A DNA stretch of 64,000 nucleotides from Vibrio ziniensis (GCF_011064285.1 NZ_CP049332.1:186001-250000), one strand, 5' to 3'; numbered from the stretch's first letter, positions 52,870-63,039 are shown. Numbers and translations are program-made. Notes: a model not told the origin generated them from the letters alone.

Positions 52870-53820
52870 CTAAACCACTTTGTTACGAATTAAGAGTGAA
52901 AGGAAATAAATACCGCCGATAAAGTTAATAATCACACTCAAGGTGGTACTGAAATGGAAGACTTTTTCCACCATCCATTGCCCAGCGAGTAATGCTGAAA
53001 CAGACATGGCAGAGCAGGCAAAAAGCAGTACTCGGTGCTGATAAGATTTAAACCACTCACGGGTCAAGTTGGTGACCAACAAACCGAAAAACATGATTGG
53101 CCCTACAAGTGCTGTCGATATTGAAATCAAAAAGGCACTAAGCAGTAGGACGTTACGCGTCATTTTGCGTACGTCCACACCCAAGCTAATGGCATTGTCC
53201 TTATCGAGCCAGAATACGTCCAACGTTCGATTCATGCTAAACAGCGCAGCTGACGCCAACAACAACAATGGTGTCCCCAGATAAACCAGATCGACATTCA
53301 CGTTATTGAAACTGGCAAACATAGTCGCTTGTAAAGAAGCGAAGTCGTTAGGATCCATTAACATAATGAAAAATGAAGCGATGTTGGAAAACAACTGACC
53401 AAAAATCACACCAAGAAGCAGCAGCATGATTAGACTCTGATTCTGTTTTCTAAAGTAAAAAGCAAACAGCATACTCGAGAATATCAGCATGACAGAAACA
53501 GCTAGCGAGAAGTTCAAATAGGCATCTAAGATAAAGCTGCTCATACCGCCAAACGTAGCCACAATCGTGGTTTGAGTTAACAAGTAGAGGGAGTCAAAAC
53601 CCATAATACTCGGTGTTAAAATGCGGTTGTGGGTAATAGTCTGAAATGCCAGCGAGGATTGAGCAATAGCAATGCCCGCAATCACAATCGCCAGAACCTT
53701 CGGTACACGACGCGAAAGGAAGTATTGGTAGTTGTCAGCGGTTAAACCTATCCCGATAAACAGACCGATAAATACCAATGAAACTACCACTAATAAGACG
53801 ATTTTACTTTTATCCTGCAT
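52870..53820 (-). CDS. vctG: Iron-siderophore ABC transporter permease
   Basis: 316 residues with about nine membrane segments. FecCD family features: LSRRVPKVLAIVIAGIAIAQSSLAFQTITHNRILTPSIMGFDSLY near the N-terminus and VGPIMFFGLLVTNLTREW later. It pairs with the neighbouring permease to form the channel. Its start overlaps the upstream permease gene by 11 bases. Confidence 0.9.
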   Translation of the reverse strand: MQDKSKIVLLVVVSLVFIGLFIGIGLTADNYQYFLSRRVPKVLAIVIAGIAIAQSSLAFQTITHNRILTPSIMGFDSLYLLTQTTIVATFGGMSSFILDAYLNFSLAVSVMLIFSSMLFAFYFRKQNQSLIMLLLLGVIFGQLFSNIASFFIMLMDPNDFASLQATMFASFNNVNVDLVYLGTPLLLLASAALFSMNRTLDVFWLDKDNAISLGVDVRKMTRNVLLLSAFLISISTALVGPIMFFGLLVTNLTREWFKSYQHRVLLFACSAMSVSALLAGQWMVEKVFHFSTTLSVIINFIGGIYFLSLLIRNKVV

Positions 53821-54748
53821 GACGTTTGCCTTTGGTAATCAGGAAGATAAATGCAACACCACCTAACATACTAATGATCATGGAAATGGGAACTTCATAA
53901 GGGAAAATGATCACGCGACCAACCAGGTCACACAACAAAACCAAAAGAGCACCGAAAGTAGCGGTGCGTGGAATGTTCGCTCTCAAGTTGTCACCGTAGA
54001 AATAGCTCACCACGTTTGGCACGATTAGCCCTAGAAATGGAAGTTCACCGACAATCATCACCACACTGGCAGACATCACTGATACCAAGCAGACACCAAT
54101 GACCAATACTTGCCCGTAATTCAAGCCAAGGTTTACCGCAAAATCTTTCCCCATCCCTACTGCGGAAATACGTGTGGCATACAAGTAACTGAATATCGCA
54201 ATCGGTATAGCGATATATAGAAGCTCAAAATTTCCTTGTAGAAGGTTGGCGAAGTTAGCCACTTTCCATGCTGAGAGGTTCTGAATAGCGTCATATTTAT
54301 AGGCGATGAACGTTGCAGTGGAGTCGACGACGTTACCGAATACGATACCGATTAAGGGGACGAAAATAGCATTCTTGAACTGTACGTTTTGAATGAACCA
54401 AACAAAGACCAACGTACCCACCATTGCGACTGAAAAAATAAGCCACAAATGTGAACCATTGCCAAACAGGACAAGGCTTAACACATAGCCCAACATGGCA
54501 CATTCGATCGTTCCAGATGTAGAAGGCGCGGCAAATCTGTTTTGGCTAATCTGCTGCATGATCAAACCAGCAATACTTAATCCAGCACCCGCGAGAAGGA
54601 TGGCAAGTAATCGCGGTAAACGACTTGTCCAAAATAACTGCCATGACATTGGGTCATGGTTAAGAAGAGAAGAAAGAGAGAGATTACCGACCCCCACAAA
54701 CAGTGAAGCAACGCTAACCATCAATAAAGCAAGCAATAACCGTTTCAA
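53810..54748 (-). CDS. vctD: Iron-siderophore ABC transporter permease
   Basis: 312 residues, starting with TTG at 54748 (MKRLLLALLMVSVASLFVGVG). GGGGTT is some bases upstream; an internal ATG at codon 10 is a weaker alternative. FecCD pattern: SRLPRLLAILLAGAGLSIAGLIMQQISQNRFAAPSTSGTIE and VGELPFLGLIVPNVVSYFYG. It is the first permease of the operon and is separated from the binding-protein gene by 79 bases that contain a strong hairpin. Confidence 0.9.
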   Translation of the reverse strand: MKRLLLALLMVSVASLFVGVGNLSLSSLLNHDPMSWQLFWTSRLPRLLAILLAGAGLSIAGLIMQQISQNRFAAPSTSGTIECAMLGYVLSLVLFGNGSHLWLIFSVAMVGTLVFVWFIQNVQFKNAIFVPLIGIVFGNVVDSTATFIAYKYDAIQNLSAWKVANFANLLQGNFELLYIAIPIAIFSYLYATRISAVGMGKDFAVNLGLNYGQVLVIGVCLVSVMSASVVMIVGELPFLGLIVPNVVSYFYGDNLRANIPRTATFGALLVLLCDLVGRVIIFPYEVPISMIISMLGGVAFIFLITKGKRHAG

Positions 54749-54764
54749 AGCTAACCCCAGCTAT

Positions 54765-54796
54765 GAGGCAGTTTCCCCCTGCGAAGAAACTGCCTC
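54765..54796 (-). promoter_or_regulatory. Hairpin between the binding-protein and permease genes
   Basis: GAGGCAGTTTC (54765-54775) and GAAACTGCCTC (54786-54796), an 11-bp perfect stem without a T run on the minus strand. It probably lets more binding protein than permease be made by stabilising the upstream message or attenuating read-through. Confidence 0.65.
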
Positions 54797-54827
54797 TCTT
54801 ATAGTTTAAAATTGACGCTGAGTCAGA

Positions 54828-55736
54828 TTAAAGACCAACCGATTTTTCCATATCAGAGATCATCTGCTCGGTTGCTTTCACACCTGAAATAGAAAGATAC
54901 CAAGCATTCAAGTCGAGGAATGCGATGTTATTGTTCTTATAAGCTTGCGTTGCCTTCACAAGGTCGTTGTAAAAATCTTTACTGCCTTGGTCATTGTTTG
55001 GGTCGGTTAGCTTGTTACGGTCAATAACCAATAGTACTTTCGGGTCATGTTCACGAATGAATTCATAAGAAATCAAATCCCCGTGGCTAGCGTTCTTTTT
55101 CGTCGAAACTGTCTCTTTAAAGCCAAAATCTTTGTAGATTGAAGAAAAACGAGAGTCGACACCAAAAGCAGTAATGTTGCCACCATTGGTCATCACGGTC
55201 ATTGCATCAAGATTGTGGTTTTGGTTGTATGCGCGAACCGCTTGGAACTTCTTATCAAGTTGATCGATCTTTGCATCCACTTGGCTTTCAATGTTGAACA
55301 CCTTACCAAGGTTCTTCCACTGCTCTTGCGTGCTTTCCCAATAGCCTTTATTTGCATCAACAGCAAATACGATTGTCGGGGCAATTTTGGAAAGTTCGCC
55401 GTAGCTCTTTGATGCACGCGGGCCTATAAGAATTAAGTCCGGTTTCATTGTGTAAATATTTTCAAAGTCAGGTTCAAACAACGAACCTGCTGCACCGTAT
55501 TTTTCTGCTTTGTACTTTTCCAAATAATTTGGAATTTGCGGCACTTTTGAGATAGCTACAGGATCAATACCGAACGTGTCCAAAGCATCAAGTACACCTA
55601 AGCCAATCACGACAACGCGTTGAGGGTTCTGTTCAAGCGTGGTTTTACCCATACTGTGTTCAATTGTGATGGGGTCGGCATACACCGTCATAGATAATAG
55701 GATGCCAACAGTAGCCAAACTGATACGCTTTTTCAT
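54828..55736 (-). CDS. vctP: Periplasmic iron-siderophore binding protein
   Basis: 302 residues from MKKRISLATVGILLS (GGAAC upstream of the ATG at 55736); the frame to 55775 runs through the Fur box and is not used. The signal peptide ends about residue 21 (TVYA). The mature protein (PITIEHSMGKTTLEQNPQRVVVIGLGVLDALDTFG, FEPDFENIYTMKPDLILIGPRASKSYGELSKIAPTIVF) fits the FatB/CeuE/VctP class that binds catecholate siderophores. It is the first gene of the vctPDGC-like operon and is under a Fur box. Confidence 0.9.
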   Translation of the reverse strand: MKKRISLATVGILLSMTVYADPITIEHSMGKTTLEQNPQRVVVIGLGVLDALDTFGIDPVAISKVPQIPNYLEKYKAEKYGAAGSLFEPDFENIYTMKPDLILIGPRASKSYGELSKIAPTIVFAVDANKGYWESTQEQWKNLGKVFNIESQVDAKIDQLDKKFQAVRAYNQNHNLDAMTVMTNGGNITAFGVDSRFSSIYKDFGFKETVSTKKNASHGDLISYEFIREHDPKVLLVIDRNKLTDPNNDQGSKDFYNDLVKATQAYKNNNIAFLDLNAWYLSISGVKATEQMISDMEKSVGL

Positions 55737-55759
55737 TCGGGTTCCTTTACAACTGAGAA

Positions 55760-55778
55760 GATTATTGATAATCATTAC
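55760..55778 (-). promoter_or_regulatory. Fur box of the siderophore importer operon
   Basis: GATTATTGATAATCATTAC matches the core GATAATCATTA of the Fur consensus. It is 24-42 bases before the binding-protein start, so iron sufficiency should repress the operon. Confidence 0.85.
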
Positions 55779-55888
55779 CGTTTACGTCGAACTATAACGT
55801 TCAAACATGGCATAAGCAACCGGAATAATGGGTACGAATGTAAGAGTTGATGAAGCTTTTGGAACAACTTCAAATTGGGGATGTGTAC

Positions 55889-55922
55889 AAGGCTTCACTG
55901 AGATTGACCTCAATGAAGCCTT
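55889..55922. terminator. Hairpin downstream of the yafJ-like gene
   Basis: AAGGCTTCA ... TGAAGCCTT with inner TGAG/CTCA pairs, a long stem 11 bases after the amidotransferase gene. No T run, so efficiency is uncertain. Confidence 0.6.
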
Positions 55923-55933
55923 CTGAAGAGGAG

Positions 55934-56692
55934 TTATATTTGGTAGGTCTGACAATGATTACCCAACACATAAGTAATCGTTTGAGGAGCTACACTCTCC
56001 CAGCCCGGCTCATTTGCCAGAGGCTCAGATGCAAGTATGATATCCTCGCCCTGCTTCTTCACAAACACCGTCGGTGGCTGTTGATCCGAACTGTAACGGA
56101 CTAACCAGAACTGCTCACCGTCGGAAACGCATATTGACGCTTTGAAAGGTTCTGTCGCCCCTTTTCTTGCCATAGTCTGCTCAATGTCGTAAATCGTTTT
56201 ACGAATTGCCGAGACAGGTTGTTCAAACAACCCATTCATGATCATCAGCAAGAAGATTAACTCACTGTCTGTGCTTCCCTGCTGCTTGATATAAATATCT
56301 TCCGGCAACATACGTTCTAACGAGTATTTGACCTTGCAAAATTCGCCAATTTGGCCGTTGTGCAAAAACATCCAGTTATCAATGATAAATGGATGACAGT
56401 TACTACGTGAAACGCGACTTCCCGTTGAAGAACGAACATGCGCCATAAATCGGTGAGAACGAATATGATGTGCAAGAGAACGTAAGTTTTCATCTCCCCA
56501 CGCAGGAAGCACTTCATGAAACTGCCCCGGAGTGGAACGCTCGGTATACCAACCCAATCCAAACCCGTCAGCATTGACTCGGGCGATCGTTTTACGAGCT
56601 TCGATACTTTGATGAACAAGAGAATGTTCAGGGTGAAAAATAAGCTCATCTAAATAGATAGGGCTACCCTGATACGCGAGCCAACGGCACAT
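55934..56692 (-). CDS. Class II glutamine amidotransferase (YafJ-like)
   Basis: 252 residues. The N-terminal nucleophile Cys2 (MCRWLAYQGSPIYLDEL) and the class II pattern (INVDGFGLGWY-like ARVNADGFGLGWYTE, RSSTGSRVSRSNCHPF, FLHNGQIGEF, STDSELIFLLMI) are clear. YafJ-type enzymes are stand-alone glutaminase domains of the type also seen in ergothioneine EgtC. The acceptor is unknown. No partner gene is adjacent. Confidence 0.9.
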   Translation of the reverse strand: MCRWLAYQGSPIYLDELIFHPEHSLVHQSIEARKTIARVNADGFGLGWYTERSTPGQFHEVLPAWGDENLRSLAHHIRSHRFMAHVRSSTGSRVSRSNCHPFIIDNWMFLHNGQIGEFCKVKYSLERMLPEDIYIKQQGSTDSELIFLLMIMNGLFEQPVSAIRKTIYDIEQTMARKGATEPFKASICVSDGEQFWLVRYSSDQQPPTVFVKKQGEDIILASEPLANEPGWESVAPQTITYVLGNHCQTYQI

Positions 56693-56812
56693 AAAACACG
56701 CAATCCTATAACGACAAAAACCCTAATTAACCACGAATTTTGTAAGGGTGCAATGAGTACCTATAGGACAGAAACGCCTGTCTCTATTCTTTGAGGAAGG
56801 AAAGACGGTGCC

Positions 56813-56846
56813 ATTCTGTGCTCACAAGAAGTATCGAGCACAGAAT
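56813..56846 (-). terminator. Hairpin after the second chemoreceptor gene
   Basis: ATTCTGTGCTC (56813-56823) and GAGCACAGAAT (56836-56846), an 11-bp perfect stem, 15 bases after the stop of the minus-strand chemoreceptor gene. No long T run. Confidence 0.6.
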
Positions 56847-56861
56847 GTAAAAACCACAAAA

Positions 56862-58862
56862 TTAGTGCAGTTTAAATTGTGCCATTTCGCTATTTAATTC
56901 GGTGACGTGGTCGCGGATTTGTAGCGAAGTTTTATTCGCATTTTGGCTAATAGAATCGACGTCTTTCATTGACGTCGAAACGTTCTGCATATGCTCAGTG
57001 ATCAAACGTGTGGCTTCAGATTGCTGATTAGCCGCTGCTGCTAACTGCAACATTTGCTCATTGAGTGTTGATATTTGATCAGTAGAATTCACCAACTTGA
57101 TGACGGCTTCTTCAATATGCTCTGAGCCTTGTTCCGCCATTTCCTGACTGCGTTGAATCTCTTTCACTACAGAACCTGTGGCACTTTGAATCGCATTTAC
57201 AATGCTGTTAATTTCCGTGGTTGATTTCGTGGTACGCGATGCTAGCATACGAACTTCATCAGCAACCACAGCGAACCCTCTACCCGCTTCGCCAGCTCTT
57301 GCAGCTTCAATCGCCGCATTCAGTGCCAGTAGGTTGGTCTGCTCCGCTAAGCCTTCAATAACTTCTGTCACTTTACCAATGGCTTGGCTTTCCAAATTCA
57401 ATTTGGCAACCAGTTCACTCGTCACTTCGATAGTTTTATGCAAAGACGCCATCGTCGCTTTGTTTTGCTCTAAAGATTCTCTGCCGAGCGTTAATTCGTA
57501 CTGACTGTCAGAAAGAGTTTCTACCGAACGCTGAGCCTGATCAAGAGTATGCTGAGTTGATTGAGCCACATCTTCCAGTTCAGTCTCCATCTGCTCAATA
57601 CTCAACTCCTGATTTTTCACTTGGCTAAGTGTTTGCTGGCTGGAGCTCAGTAGAGCCTCCATGCTGTCATTCACCTGACCCGCTTTATCCGTTACCCCTT
57701 TGACGATATTGGATAAAGACTGGTTCATTCTGTTGATAGAGATAGTCAACGCTGACAACTCATCGCTGCCATTCACGACTAATGGCTGTTGTGATACATC
57801 ACCAGAGGCAATAAGCTGCGCACGTTGCGAAATTTGAGCAACACGACGGCCAATGCTGCGCCCCATATAAGTCGATACCGCAAGCGATGCAATCACCACC
57901 AAAATCAACGCCACCACCAATATGGTCAACACTTGGTGAATAGACTGATTAATACCTTCACCACTTCTATCGGCTTTGCTCTGCTGAGCAGCAACTACGG
58001 ACTCTAAGCTGATGTTCAGTTGCTCTGCCGCTGGCACAAGCGTATTGGCCATTTCTTGGTTGACTAAGTTCCAGTCTTCCGACTGACGAAGTGCAATAGT
58101 TTGATCAGCCAGAGGGAAGAACAGTTGTTGCATCTCTTTAAACAGTTCCCACAAAGATTTGTCATCTTCATTCAACAAATCAATTTTGCTCTCGATTTCA
58201 CTAACCGATTGCTTGTGTGCTTTGATGAAATCTTGGTATTTAGTCAGATACTCTGGGTCGCCGTACAGAAGAAAATCACGCATTGCTGACAGCGCGTTCG
58301 CCAGTGAGTTATAGCTATCTGCATACACTTTAAACAGACGCTTCCGCTCTTCACCCTCTTTGTTTGAAGACTCCGCATTGATCAAACCTTGGATCTGATC
58401 CAGCGCCACTTCGGCAATCGGCGCCGCTTCGCTAGTAAATAAATTATGCGCTGGCAGATTTTCTGGGGTATGCGTCATCTCGACAATTTTATTTACCGAG
58501 GTTTTGACCTCATCCCAATGCTGAACCACGTTCTGATAATCAGATTCCTGAATGAGGTTTTCCAACACTGGCAGCGACTCATCGGTTTGAGCGATGATGG
58601 TATTGATCTGAGCTTTCAGGTTTTCTCCTGCTTGCTCATCACTCCCCAACAACATATATGCACGAACGGTTGAAAGTGTCGCTTGAATAGACTGCTGAAT
58701 ACCACGGGATGTATCTACCGTTGGTAAGTCAGATTGAAGAAGTGAATTAGTGTGCGTCTCTAACACAGAGACGTTTCTATAGGTAACGACTGCAGATACC
58801 GTAAATAACACGGCTAAAAGTAAAAAACTTAACTGCAACTTCCCTGAAATCGTTAGCTTCAT
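56862..58862 (-). CDS. Methyl-accepting chemotaxis protein with large helical sensor
   Basis: 666 residues from [13 protein letters not shown] (the ATG at 58862 has AGGAGC upstream); the frame to 58880 is not used. Transmembrane 1 is at about 10-30, a periplasmic helical sensor at about 35-310 looks like a double four-helix-bundle type, transmembrane 2 follows around 310-335 ([21 protein letters not shown]), then HAMP and a signalling domain with [35 protein letters not shown]. It detects an unknown periplasmic ligand and controls flagellar rotation through CheA. Confidence 0.95.
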   Translation of the reverse strand: MKLTISGKLQLSFLLLAVLFTVSAVVTYRNVSVLETHTNSLLQSDLPTVDTSRGIQQSIQATLSTVRAYMLLGSDEQAGENLKAQINTIIAQTDESLPVLENLIQESDYQNVVQHWDEVKTSVNKIVEMTHTPENLPAHNLFTSEAAPIAEVALDQIQGLINAESSNKEGEERKRLFKVYADSYNSLANALSAMRDFLLYGDPEYLTKYQDFIKAHKQSVSEIESKIDLLNEDDKSLWELFKEMQQLFFPLADQTIALRQSEDWNLVNQEMANTLVPAAEQLNISLESVVAAQQSKADRSGEGINQSIHQVLTILVVALILVVIASLAVSTYMGRSIGRRVAQISQRAQLIASGDVSQQPLVVNGSDELSALTISINRMNQSLSNIVKGVTDKAGQVNDSMEALLSSSQQTLSQVKNQELSIEQMETELEDVAQSTQHTLDQAQRSVETLSDSQYELTLGRESLEQNKATMASLHKTIEVTSELVAKLNLESQAIGKVTEVIEGLAEQTNLLALNAAIEAARAGEAGRGFAVVADEVRMLASRTTKSTTEINSIVNAIQSATGSVVKEIQRSQEMAEQGSEHIEEAVIKLVNSTDQISTLNEQMLQLAAAANQQSEATRLITEHMQNVSTSMKDVDSISQNANKTSLQIRDHVTELNSEMAQFKLH

Positions 58863-59034
58863 CCTTGAGCTCCTGTACAACTTTTATCAGACTATATCGT
58901 TAATTAAACGTTAACGGTACGCAGAAATAAAACTTGAGGAGTGTTTGGCTACTGTTTGTACAATTTCCGTATTTTATTCGGTATTTCCATACCAAGTTGC
59001 TCGTTTTCCGTAATCTACGCATGGAAATTAAACG

Positions 59035-59295
59035 CTAAGGCAGCAACGAATAAGCACACAATGATGGTAAAAGAACACAGATAACAAACGCAGAATGTGT
59101 TAAAGCCGAATAGCGAAAACGGATCAGTAGCGGCGCAGTAACAAACAATGTGATCAACACCGGAATGGTATCAATATCGATAGCAAAGTGAAAAATCACT
59201 AACAACACAGCCAGCCCTAACGTCGAAACGTAAGGAACAAGTACTTTTTTGCCTAACAGCAGCATAAAGAAAAGAGTAGCTAGGAAAGAAAACAT
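59035..59295 (-). CDS. Small Fur-regulated inner-membrane protein
   Basis: 86 residues from the ATG at 59295 (AAGG 7-11 bases upstream). Three hydrophobic segments (FLATLFFMLLLGKKVLVPYV, TLGLAVLLVIFHFAI, IPVLITLFVTAPLLIRFRY and a fourth weak one) make it almost wholly membrane embedded. No family is recognised. A Fur box overlaps its promoter, so it should be made under iron starvation. It may take part in iron or siderophore handling; that is inferred from the box only. Confidence 0.6.
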   Translation of the reverse strand: MFSFLATLFFMLLLGKKVLVPYVSTLGLAVLLVIFHFAIDIDTIPVLITLFVTAPLLIRFRYSALTHSAFVICVLLPSLCAYSLLP

Positions 59296-59308
59296 CAATA
59301 AACCTTAT

Positions 59309-59327
59309 TAATAATAATTATCATTTA
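59309..59327 (-). promoter_or_regulatory. Fur box of the small membrane protein gene
   Basis: TAATAATAATTATCATTTA on the plus strand, close to the 19-bp Fur consensus (ATGATAATTATTATT on the other strand). It is 14-32 bases before the start codon. Confidence 0.75.
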
Positions 59328-59415
59328 GATTTAAATGATATGTTTACTGTCAGGGTAAATCAAGCAGCAAAATTAGTTTTTGCTTACTTAAAGAAGAGTT
59401 AGGAACAGTAATCAA

Positions 59416-59445
59416 AAAAGAGCAGCGGATGAATGCTGCTCTTTT
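59416..59445 (-). terminator. Terminator of the HopJ-like gene
   Basis: AAAAGAGCAGC, loop of 8, GCTGCTCTTTT. The minus-strand message of the HopJ-like gene would end here. Confidence 0.88.
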
Positions 59446-59523
59446 CAATGGGTACTTTTTGATGAGTACTTTATCAGCCAATAGGTTAGCTTACTTAACT
59501 TTTACAAGTTTACCTGCAAGACG

Positions 59524-59868
59524 CTATTTTTCAGATAGTGCCTGACCGGTGAATTTCACGCCTTGCCATCCAAAACGGATAAAGTTACGAATGTTTTGAT
59601 GGTCATCCTTATCTGGATTCTGCAGAACATCTTTACGATAAAAATCACCAAAGCAAGCCAATGTTTGCGCTTCAGATAAACCTTGGTGTTGTGCGAAAGA
59701 AAAAATCTTACATGAACCATTATTCTGGTTCTCTGCATTCATTGTTTCGCCATTTACAAAAGCGGTTGGTGTGAACACAAAGTTCGCATCAATAGTTGCG
59801 ATAACTTCTTGGAATTTCACCAATTCTGGCTGTTGGTTTAACTTTTCAATCAGTACTGCAATTTCCAT
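59524..59868 (-). CDS. HopJ family protein
   Basis: 114 residues that fit the HopJ type III effector family (EVIATIDANFVFTPTAFVNGE, QNNGSCKIFSFAQHQGLSEAQTLACFGDFYRKDVLQNPD, NIRNFIRFGWQGVKF). The family name comes from a plant pathogen effector, but free-living vibrios have it as a housekeeping gene of unknown role. No secretion signal or type III genes are nearby, so an effector function is not implied. Confidence 0.85.
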   Translation of the reverse strand: MEIAVLIEKLNQQPELVKFQEVIATIDANFVFTPTAFVNGETMNAENQNNGSCKIFSFAQHQGLSEAQTLACFGDFYRKDVLQNPDKDDHQNIRNFIRFGWQGVKFTGQALSEK

Positions 59869-59964
59869 ATGTATTTATCTATCCAGTTAACAAACTAAAA
59901 AGCAGTCTAATGAAAAACTTCCTTGATGCAACCCCGTGCATTAAGCGATGAAAATAAGTTTGTA

Positions 59965-60945
59965 TTACCACTCCACCGCTTTCCACCCATTAGGAGGCGT
60001 CAAGCCCAAACGTTTAAACTCTTCAGGACTATAAACGTCCATTCCTTGATGACCCGCTTGTATAGGTACCGTACTTGCGTCTAGGCCTTTTTCAAGGATC
60101 TCCCGTGCAATATTGCCTGCTTGTTTCCCCTGAGATCTGCCATCTAATATAACCCCACCAGCAGCTTTACCTTTACCTATGGAGAAATCCCAAAATCCAA
60201 ACAGTGGTACGCTGCTGTTCTTCGATGTCCAATCAAGTAATGCTTCGGACGATACACTCTCGCCATTGCTGTTAATTAAGGTTTGGAATAAACCGACCAC
60301 AATAGCACTCACACCATTACGTGGAGCATTCATCACAGCATCATGCCATGCTCTTTCTGTCGAAAGAGTTATCACATGAGCCTCAATGCCTAAGTTTTGT
60401 TTAATCAACGGCACTTGATTCTCTATTGTCCTTACAGCGATTTTGGACGTATTGCCAGAATCGAACATGATCAGAACTTTGGGCTTGGTATTGGGGCTGT
60501 CAAACACCTCACCAATACCAGCCATGGTTTTAGTAAAAAATGGACGTTCGAGAACACCTGTTACCCCGGCTTTACCAGAATATTGAGTAAGCAATTCCCT
60601 CGGATTGGAGTTAATGCCCAAAAATACGATGGGAATAGGTTCTTGATATAACTTTGGCAGCATATAACTCAATGCATTGTCATCACCGACCACCACTAAG
60701 TCCGGCTTTAATTGCAAGTAGGCTTGGTGAGCTAATTCTGCCCTATTTTCATACTCTCGGCTTGGAATTCGTTTAGTATCCATCTCGAAAAAGGTCAGCT
60801 CGTGTTCAGGAGTTAAGCTCTCTATCAGCCCTTTTCTGTATCCTGCGTCCCAGCCAAATTCAGCATGGTAGCTTTCTATCACCAGAATGTTTGCTGCCAT
60901 CACCGGTACAGATAACAAACTAAGTAACAGTACAATTCGAATCAT
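59965..60945 (-). CDS. Orphan ABC-type periplasmic substrate-binding protein
   Basis: 326 residues with a signal peptide (1-17, VPVMA). The mature part fits the ABC_sub_bind family (ILVIESYHAEFGWDAGYRKGLIESL, LKPDLVVVGDDNALSYMLPKLYQEPIPIVFLGINSNP, GVTGVLERPFFTKTMAGIGEVF). No ATPase or permease genes are near. It is transcribed divergently from a membrane sensor kinase gene, and both may form a ligand-sensing pair. The ligand is unknown. Confidence 0.85.
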   Translation of the reverse strand: MIRIVLLLSLLSVPVMAANILVIESYHAEFGWDAGYRKGLIESLTPEHELTFFEMDTKRIPSREYENRAELAHQAYLQLKPDLVVVGDDNALSYMLPKLYQEPIPIVFLGINSNPRELLTQYSGKAGVTGVLERPFFTKTMAGIGEVFDSPNTKPKVLIMFDSGNTSKIAVRTIENQVPLIKQNLGIEAHVITLSTERAWHDAVMNAPRNGVSAIVVGLFQTLINSNGESVSSEALLDWTSKNSSVPLFGFWDFSIGKGKAAGGVILDGRSQGKQAGNIAREILEKGLDASTVPIQAGHQGMDVYSPEEFKRLGLTPPNGWKAVEW

Positions 60946-61104
60946 AGTTAACGCCTTAATTTCTTTTTATTTTTAAGTTTAGACGAACTTCGACAATTCC
61001 CAGTGTTATACCTTCTATACTGGAATCATCCTTTAGTTAACAACTTAAAATAAAACGACTGCAACTTTAGGTAAAGCAGACTTCAAGCAGACAGGGAATG
61101 CTTA

Positions 61105-63039
61105 ATGAATAAAAGCCGACAATTCATAGAAAGTGACACCAACCCGTTTTATAGCCGTATTGGCCGAAGAATTATCATTATTCTAGTTTTACTCAGTGGT
61201 GCCGTCACACTCGTCGCAACCTTGACACAAACCTATTTTAACTACAAAAGCGAGTTTAGTGACGTTGAACAGCGGCACCAGGAGATAGAGATTATTCATT
61301 CAGAACTGCTTTCTGCATCTTTATGGGATTATGATTTAGTGTTGCTTCAACAGCGTTTGGATAGTCTGGTTGAATTGCCTAAGCTCAGCTACCTTAAAAT
61401 TGTTTCAGGCAAGTATAAGTTTGAAGCGGGAACGCCCGTCACTGAAAGTTCCGTAACCAGTACCTATCCTTTGTATCACGTAAACCCTGATGATAATAAA
61501 ATGCAACAATTGGGTACTATTTATATAGAATCTAGCGCGCAAGAGATTTACAACACTCTAATCAAGCAATTCATCATCACTCTATTAGTCAATGCAGCTA
61601 AAACCATATTTGTATGTGCGGTAATACTCATGGTTTTCCATCAAAGCGTTAACCGACGTATTTTTTCTGTTGCTCAGTACTTACGTAAGTACAACCCTCG
61701 CCACCCAGCAGATAAGCTCTGCCTTGAACATAAAAAATGGATTATGGAAAAAGATGACGAACTGAATTGGCTAGCAGAAGAAACCAATACTATTACCAGC
61801 AACGTTACTACCCTTTATCGTAATATTAAGTTCGAACAAGAGCGCTTTGCCGACTTTACACAAGTATCCTCAGATTGGTTATGGGAAACCAATATGGAGG
61901 GGCACCTAACCTATGTATCTGAACCCATGCGTGAAATGCTTGAAATTGATGAGTTTACCCGCCCCACGTTCGCCCAGATACCCTGGTTTGTCGATGTCAC
62001 AGAATTGCTTCGAGCTTTGGAAACCAAACAAAACTTCGCTAAATGTGAACAGCAACTGAAAATAGATGGCTACAATATTTACATGATGTTTCAGGGCATA
62101 GCGCGTTACGAGAACAATCGTTTCGTAGGCTACCGTGGCACTACCATCAATATTACTCAGCTCAAATCTACTCAGTTGGAGTTACAAACACTCAACTACA
62201 ACTTAGAGAAAAAAATTGATGAGCGAACTCGCGATCTCAAACAAAGTATGGAGCACCTTCAAAAAACTCAAGAGCAGTTGATTGAGTCAGAAAAATTGGC
62301 GGCTTTGGGAGGGTTAGTTGCTGGAGTGGCACACGAGGTAAATACACCATTAGGAATTGCAGTAACAGCAACCTCTGTGATCCAAGAAGTTAAAAGTGAA
62401 TTGAACTCGGCCTTTGCCTTACAAACATTAACCAGCACTCAATTTAGTGAGCTAATGCAGCGTCTTGCCGACAGTAGTGCGTTGTTAGAAAGCAATCTCA
62501 ATCGTGCAGCTAAGTTAGTGAGAGACTTTAAACAAACAGCGGTGGATCAAGTTTCAGAACAGCGCAGCCAGTTCCGTATTCATCAGGTTATTGAAGCACT
62601 GATTGCCAGCTTACATTCTGAAACACGCAAGATCCCCGTTGAACCCAAAATTCAGGGTGATGAACAACTTATGATGACCAGTCTACCCGGAGTACTGACT
62701 CAAATCCTAACCAATCTCATCATGAACAGTGTGAACCACGCATTTAAAGAAACACAACAACCGAGCATCGCTATACATTTCTACGAACAAGGTGATGATA
62801 TTGTTTTGGAGTACAAAGACAACGGATGTGGCGTTGAAGAAGCCCTACATCAGAAGATTTTCGAACCGTTTTTCACCACTAAACGCGGTGTCGGTGGCTC
62901 TGGATTAGGGCTAAATCTGGTGTTTAACTTATTGAAGAAAAAGCTTAATGGAGAATTGCTGTTTGAATCAGAAGTTGGGCATGGTGTGCATTATACCATC
63001 ACCATGCCTAAAGTACTGGCTCCAGAAATGGAGCACTAA
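61105..63039 (+). CDS. Membrane sensor histidine kinase with PAS domain
   Basis: 644 residues. Transmembrane 1 is at about 20-45, a periplasmic CHASE-like domain at 50-155 (SLWDYDLVLLQQRLDSLVELPKLSYLKIVSG), transmembrane 2 at about 155-180, then a linker and a PAS domain (ADFTQVSSDWLWETNMEGHLTYVSEPM). HisKA has the phospho-His in GVAHEVNTPLGIA, and the HATPase domain has NLIMNSVNHAF, DNGCGVEE, FEPFFTTKRGVGGSGLGLNLV. No receiver domain is fused. The convergent HD-GYP gene overlaps its stop by 4 bases. Confidence 0.95.
   Translation: MNKSRQFIESDTNPFYSRIGRRIIIILVLLSGAVTLVATLTQTYFNYKSEFSDVEQRHQEIEIIHSELLSASLWDYDLVLLQQRLDSLVELPKLSYLKIVSGKYKFEAGTPVTESSVTSTYPLYHVNPDDNKMQQLGTIYIESSAQEIYNTLIKQFIITLLVNAAKTIFVCAVILMVFHQSVNRRIFSVAQYLRKYNPRHPADKLCLEHKKWIMEKDDELNWLAEETNTITSNVTTLYRNIKFEQERFADFTQVSSDWLWETNMEGHLTYVSEPMREMLEIDEFTRPTFAQIPWFVDVTELLRALETKQNFAKCEQQLKIDGYNIYMMFQGIARYENNRFVGYRGTTINITQLKSTQLELQTLNYNLEKKIDERTRDLKQSMEHLQKTQEQLIESEKLAALGGLVAGVAHEVNTPLGIAVTATSVIQEVKSELNSAFALQTLTSTQFSELMQRLADSSALLESNLNRAAKLVRDFKQTAVDQVSEQRSQFRIHQVIEALIASLHSETRKIPVEPKIQGDEQLMMTSLPGVLTQILTNLIMNSVNHAFKETQQPSIAIHFYEQGDDIVLEYKDNGCGVEEALHQKIFEPFFTTKRGVGGSGLGLNLVFNLLKKKLNGELLFESEVGHGVHYTITMPKVLAPEMEH

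Noticed and set aside
55847..56104. Plus-strand frame between the siderophore and amidotransferase genes
   Set aside because: It runs antisense through the well-supported class II amidotransferase and has no motif.
59524..59868. Type III secretion effector function suggested by the name HopJ
   Set aside because: No secretion genes or signal are present, and the family is common in non-pathogenic marine bacteria.
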